DNA from: an uncultured Sutterella sp.
Lineage (GTDB): Bacteria > Pseudomonadota > Gammaproteobacteria > Burkholderiales > Burkholderiaceae_F
Assembly: GCA_900554375.1 (NCBI GenBank)
Contig: USHK01000010.1
Location: 1 to 13,360 of the forward strand
Direction: 5' to 3'
Length of the DNA stretch: 13,360 nucleotides
Both the position numbers and the translations under genes were made by a program. Shown here one piece after another: positions 12,084-13,360 of the stretch (position 1 is its first letter; each line of letters begins with the position of its first letter). Below the pieces are notes generated by a model. It made no database searches. It saw nothing but the letters and a program-made list of their open reading frames with translations, and was not told the origin of the DNA.

Positions 12084-13001
12084 TCAATGCGGGTTAAAAG
12101 GCTTTCCGAGAGAAGCGGGCATATTCAGCCGAATCCAAGCCGGATTTCTCGAAATCAGCGCCAAGACAATAATCGTTGCCGCATAAGGCGCCATAGAAAT
12201 AAACTGCGTAGGAACGGAAATACCGATACTCTGAAGATTCATCTGCAGCATCGTCATTCCTCCGAATAAATACGCCCCCAAGAAAACTCTGAACGGGCGC
12301 CAAGTCCCGAACGTAACAAGGGCTAAGGCGATCCAGCCTCTTCCTGCGATCATGCCTTCCACCCACAACGGCGTATAAATCAACGACAAATAGGCACCAG
12401 AAAGACCAATGCAGGCACCGCTAAACGCGAGTGTTGCGCAACGGATCATCGGCACGGAATAGCCTAAGGCGTTCGCAGAAAACGGAGATTCTCCGACCGC
12501 TCTAACGACCAGTCCGGGTCTGGTCTTAAACAGGAAATACCAGACCGCCGGAATCATGATTAAAGATAGGTAAACAATCCAATGCTGGCTGAAAAAAGCC
12601 TGTCCTAAGAAAGGAATCTGGTCCAAGAACGGAATACCGTCTGCCGCTCTTTCCGGAAGCACCGCACCTTGGTACGGAATACCGATGTAAGCGGATAAGC
12701 CGCCTCCGAAAATCGCTACGCCCAAACCGGAAGCCTGCTGATTCGCTCTTAAGCCCACGGCGAAGATAGCAAAAAATAAGGCGAACAAAATGCCAACCGC
12801 AACTGCCGCGATAAAACCGACGGCAAAACTTCCTGTCTCTACGGTTGCCATGTAGCCTGCGATCGCCGCCATAAGCATAATGCCTTCAACGCCCAGGTTT
12901 AGGACGCCGGAGCGCTCTGCGACCAAAATTCCTAACGCGGCAAGCAAGAGCGGCGTGCTTGCATTCATCGTCGTCGCGATTAAAGAAGCTGCAACACTCA
13001 T
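12084..13001 (-). CDS. ABC importer permease (BMP-associated, second permease)
   Basis: A 305-residue inner-membrane permease of the RbsC/YufQ (BPD_transp_2) type with eight or more hydrophobic segments. LVAERSGVLNLGVEGIMLMAA near residues 27-47 and IAGRGWIALALVTFGTWRP near 217-235 are the family signatures; the latter is the loop that docks on the ATPase. Its ATG (12999-13001) overlaps the stop of the upstream permease by four bases (ATGA), which points to translational coupling. The BMP lipoprotein gene follows 37 bases downstream. It would form the channel with the truncated permease. Confidence 0.93.
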   Translation of the reverse strand: MSVAASLIATTMNASTPLLLAALGILVAERSGVLNLGVEGIMLMAAIAGYMATVETGSFAVGFIAAVAVGILFALFFAIFAVGLRANQQASGLGVAIFGGGLSAYIGIPYQGAVLPERAADGIPFLDQIPFLGQAFFSQHWIVYLSLIMIPAVWYFLFKTRPGLVVRAVGESPFSANALGYSVPMIRCATLAFSGACIGLSGAYLSLIYTPLWVEGMIAGRGWIALALVTFGTWRPFRVFLGAYLFGGMTMLQMNLQSIGISVPTQFISMAPYAATIIVLALISRNPAWIRLNMPASLGKPFNPH

Positions 13002-13330
13002 GCCTGCCCCTTCGCGGAATTAAATCCGACCCACTTTAATTTGCAGAAAATCAGAGAATCACAAGCCATAATGCAAAACAGAAGAAGGCCCTGGAAGACG
13101 CCCGTCAAAGCGGCAGGCGTACCAAGCCGGGACTGCGCCAGCTCTCCTCCGAGATAAAAGAGCGCCATGATAAAGGCCGCAGGAATAGTTCCCAACGGTT
13201 TTAATCGTCCGACAAAAGCCACAATAATCGCAGCAAATCCGTATCCCGGAGATATTTTAGGAGTGAGCTGTCCGATCGGACCGCAAATTTCGATCACACC
13301 GGCTAAGCCGGCCAAAGCTCCGGAAAGAAG
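12998..13330 (-). CDS. ABC importer permease (first permease), 5' part missing at contig end
   Basis: The last 110 residues of a YufP-type permease: LSGALAGLAGVIEICGPIGQLTPKISPGYGFAAIIVAFVGRLKPLGTIPAAF and FQGLLLFCIMACD match the conserved C-terminal half of the family. The full protein should be about 340-370 residues. The open frame extends to 13348 as MCIRDS, but those codons are adapter. In related operons an ATPase gene lies upstream of this one, hence beyond the window. Confidence 0.9.
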   Translation of the reverse strand, partial: LLSGALAGLAGVIEICGPIGQLTPKISPGYGFAAIIVAFVGRLKPLGTIPAAFIMALFYLGGELAQSRLGTPAALTGVFQGLLLFCIMACDSLIFCKLKWVGFNSAKGQA

Positions 13331-13331
13331 G

Positions 13332-13360
13332 CTGTCTCTTATACACATCTGACGCTGCCG
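13332..13360 (-). other. Nextera i5-side sequencing adapter (artefact)
   Basis: CTGTCTCTTATACACATCT (13332-13350) is the reverse-complemented Tn5 mosaic end, and GACGCTGCCG (13351-13360) is the start of the Nextera read-1 adapter. Genomic sequence ends at 13331. Confidence 0.98.

Noticed and set aside
1..13360. tRNA or rRNA genes and insertion sequences
   Set aside because: No tRNA T-loop/acceptor pattern, rRNA segment or transposase was found on either strand.

Overview
The window reads as one contig of a low-to-mid GC Gram-negative bacterium, most likely a betaproteobacterium close to the Sutterellaceae (Parasutterella/Turicimonas type). The pointers are a Burkholderiales-type general porin with a QVTLYG mature N-terminus, separate HU and IHF-alpha genes, and betaproteobacterial-style MutM, MetC and LysR proteins. 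This placement rests on protein character alone. Positions 1-48 and 13332-13360 are Illumina Nextera adapter, so genomic DNA runs from 49 to 13331 and both end genes are cut by the library construction, not by biology.

Left part (49-2921): a RhtC-like amino-acid exporter missing its last few residues, a porin with its own terminator and a Fur-box-like site in its leader, a 586-bp stretch without a convincing gene but with several inverted repeats, and a 59-residue membrane protein with an unusually strong ribosome binding site. Next (2922-5136): mutM preceded by a doubtful small ORF, a divergent gene for a lone winged-helix domain of a Rep_3 plasmid initiator, and hupB, closed by a bidirectional terminator shared with metC.

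Middle (5137-8567): a LysR regulator followed by metC on the minus strand, with a LysE/RhtB exporter divergent from the regulator. This looks like a sulfur amino acid or amino-acid efflux locus. It is followed by a 546-bp gap that contains a well-formed candidate small RNA (about 8147-8296) with promoter, two hairpins, a C/U-rich free segment and a terminator.

Right-middle (8568-10870): an IHF-alpha with an N-terminal extension, then an ADP-ribosylglycohydrolase gene divergent from a ribbon-helix-helix/S24 (LexA/UmuD-like) protein whose catalytic lysine is replaced by arginine. Six copies of one motif, TTTGTGGTCTTTTYCACA, lie within 1.8 kb around these genes. Two of them form a perfect 23-bp inverted repeat flanking the S24 gene. 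This is the most unusual part of the window.

Right end (10895-13331): the last three genes of a nucleoside-type ABC importer, reading leftward: a permease cut by the right adapter, a second permease, and a BMP-family lipoprotein. The ATPase gene would lie beyond the right end.
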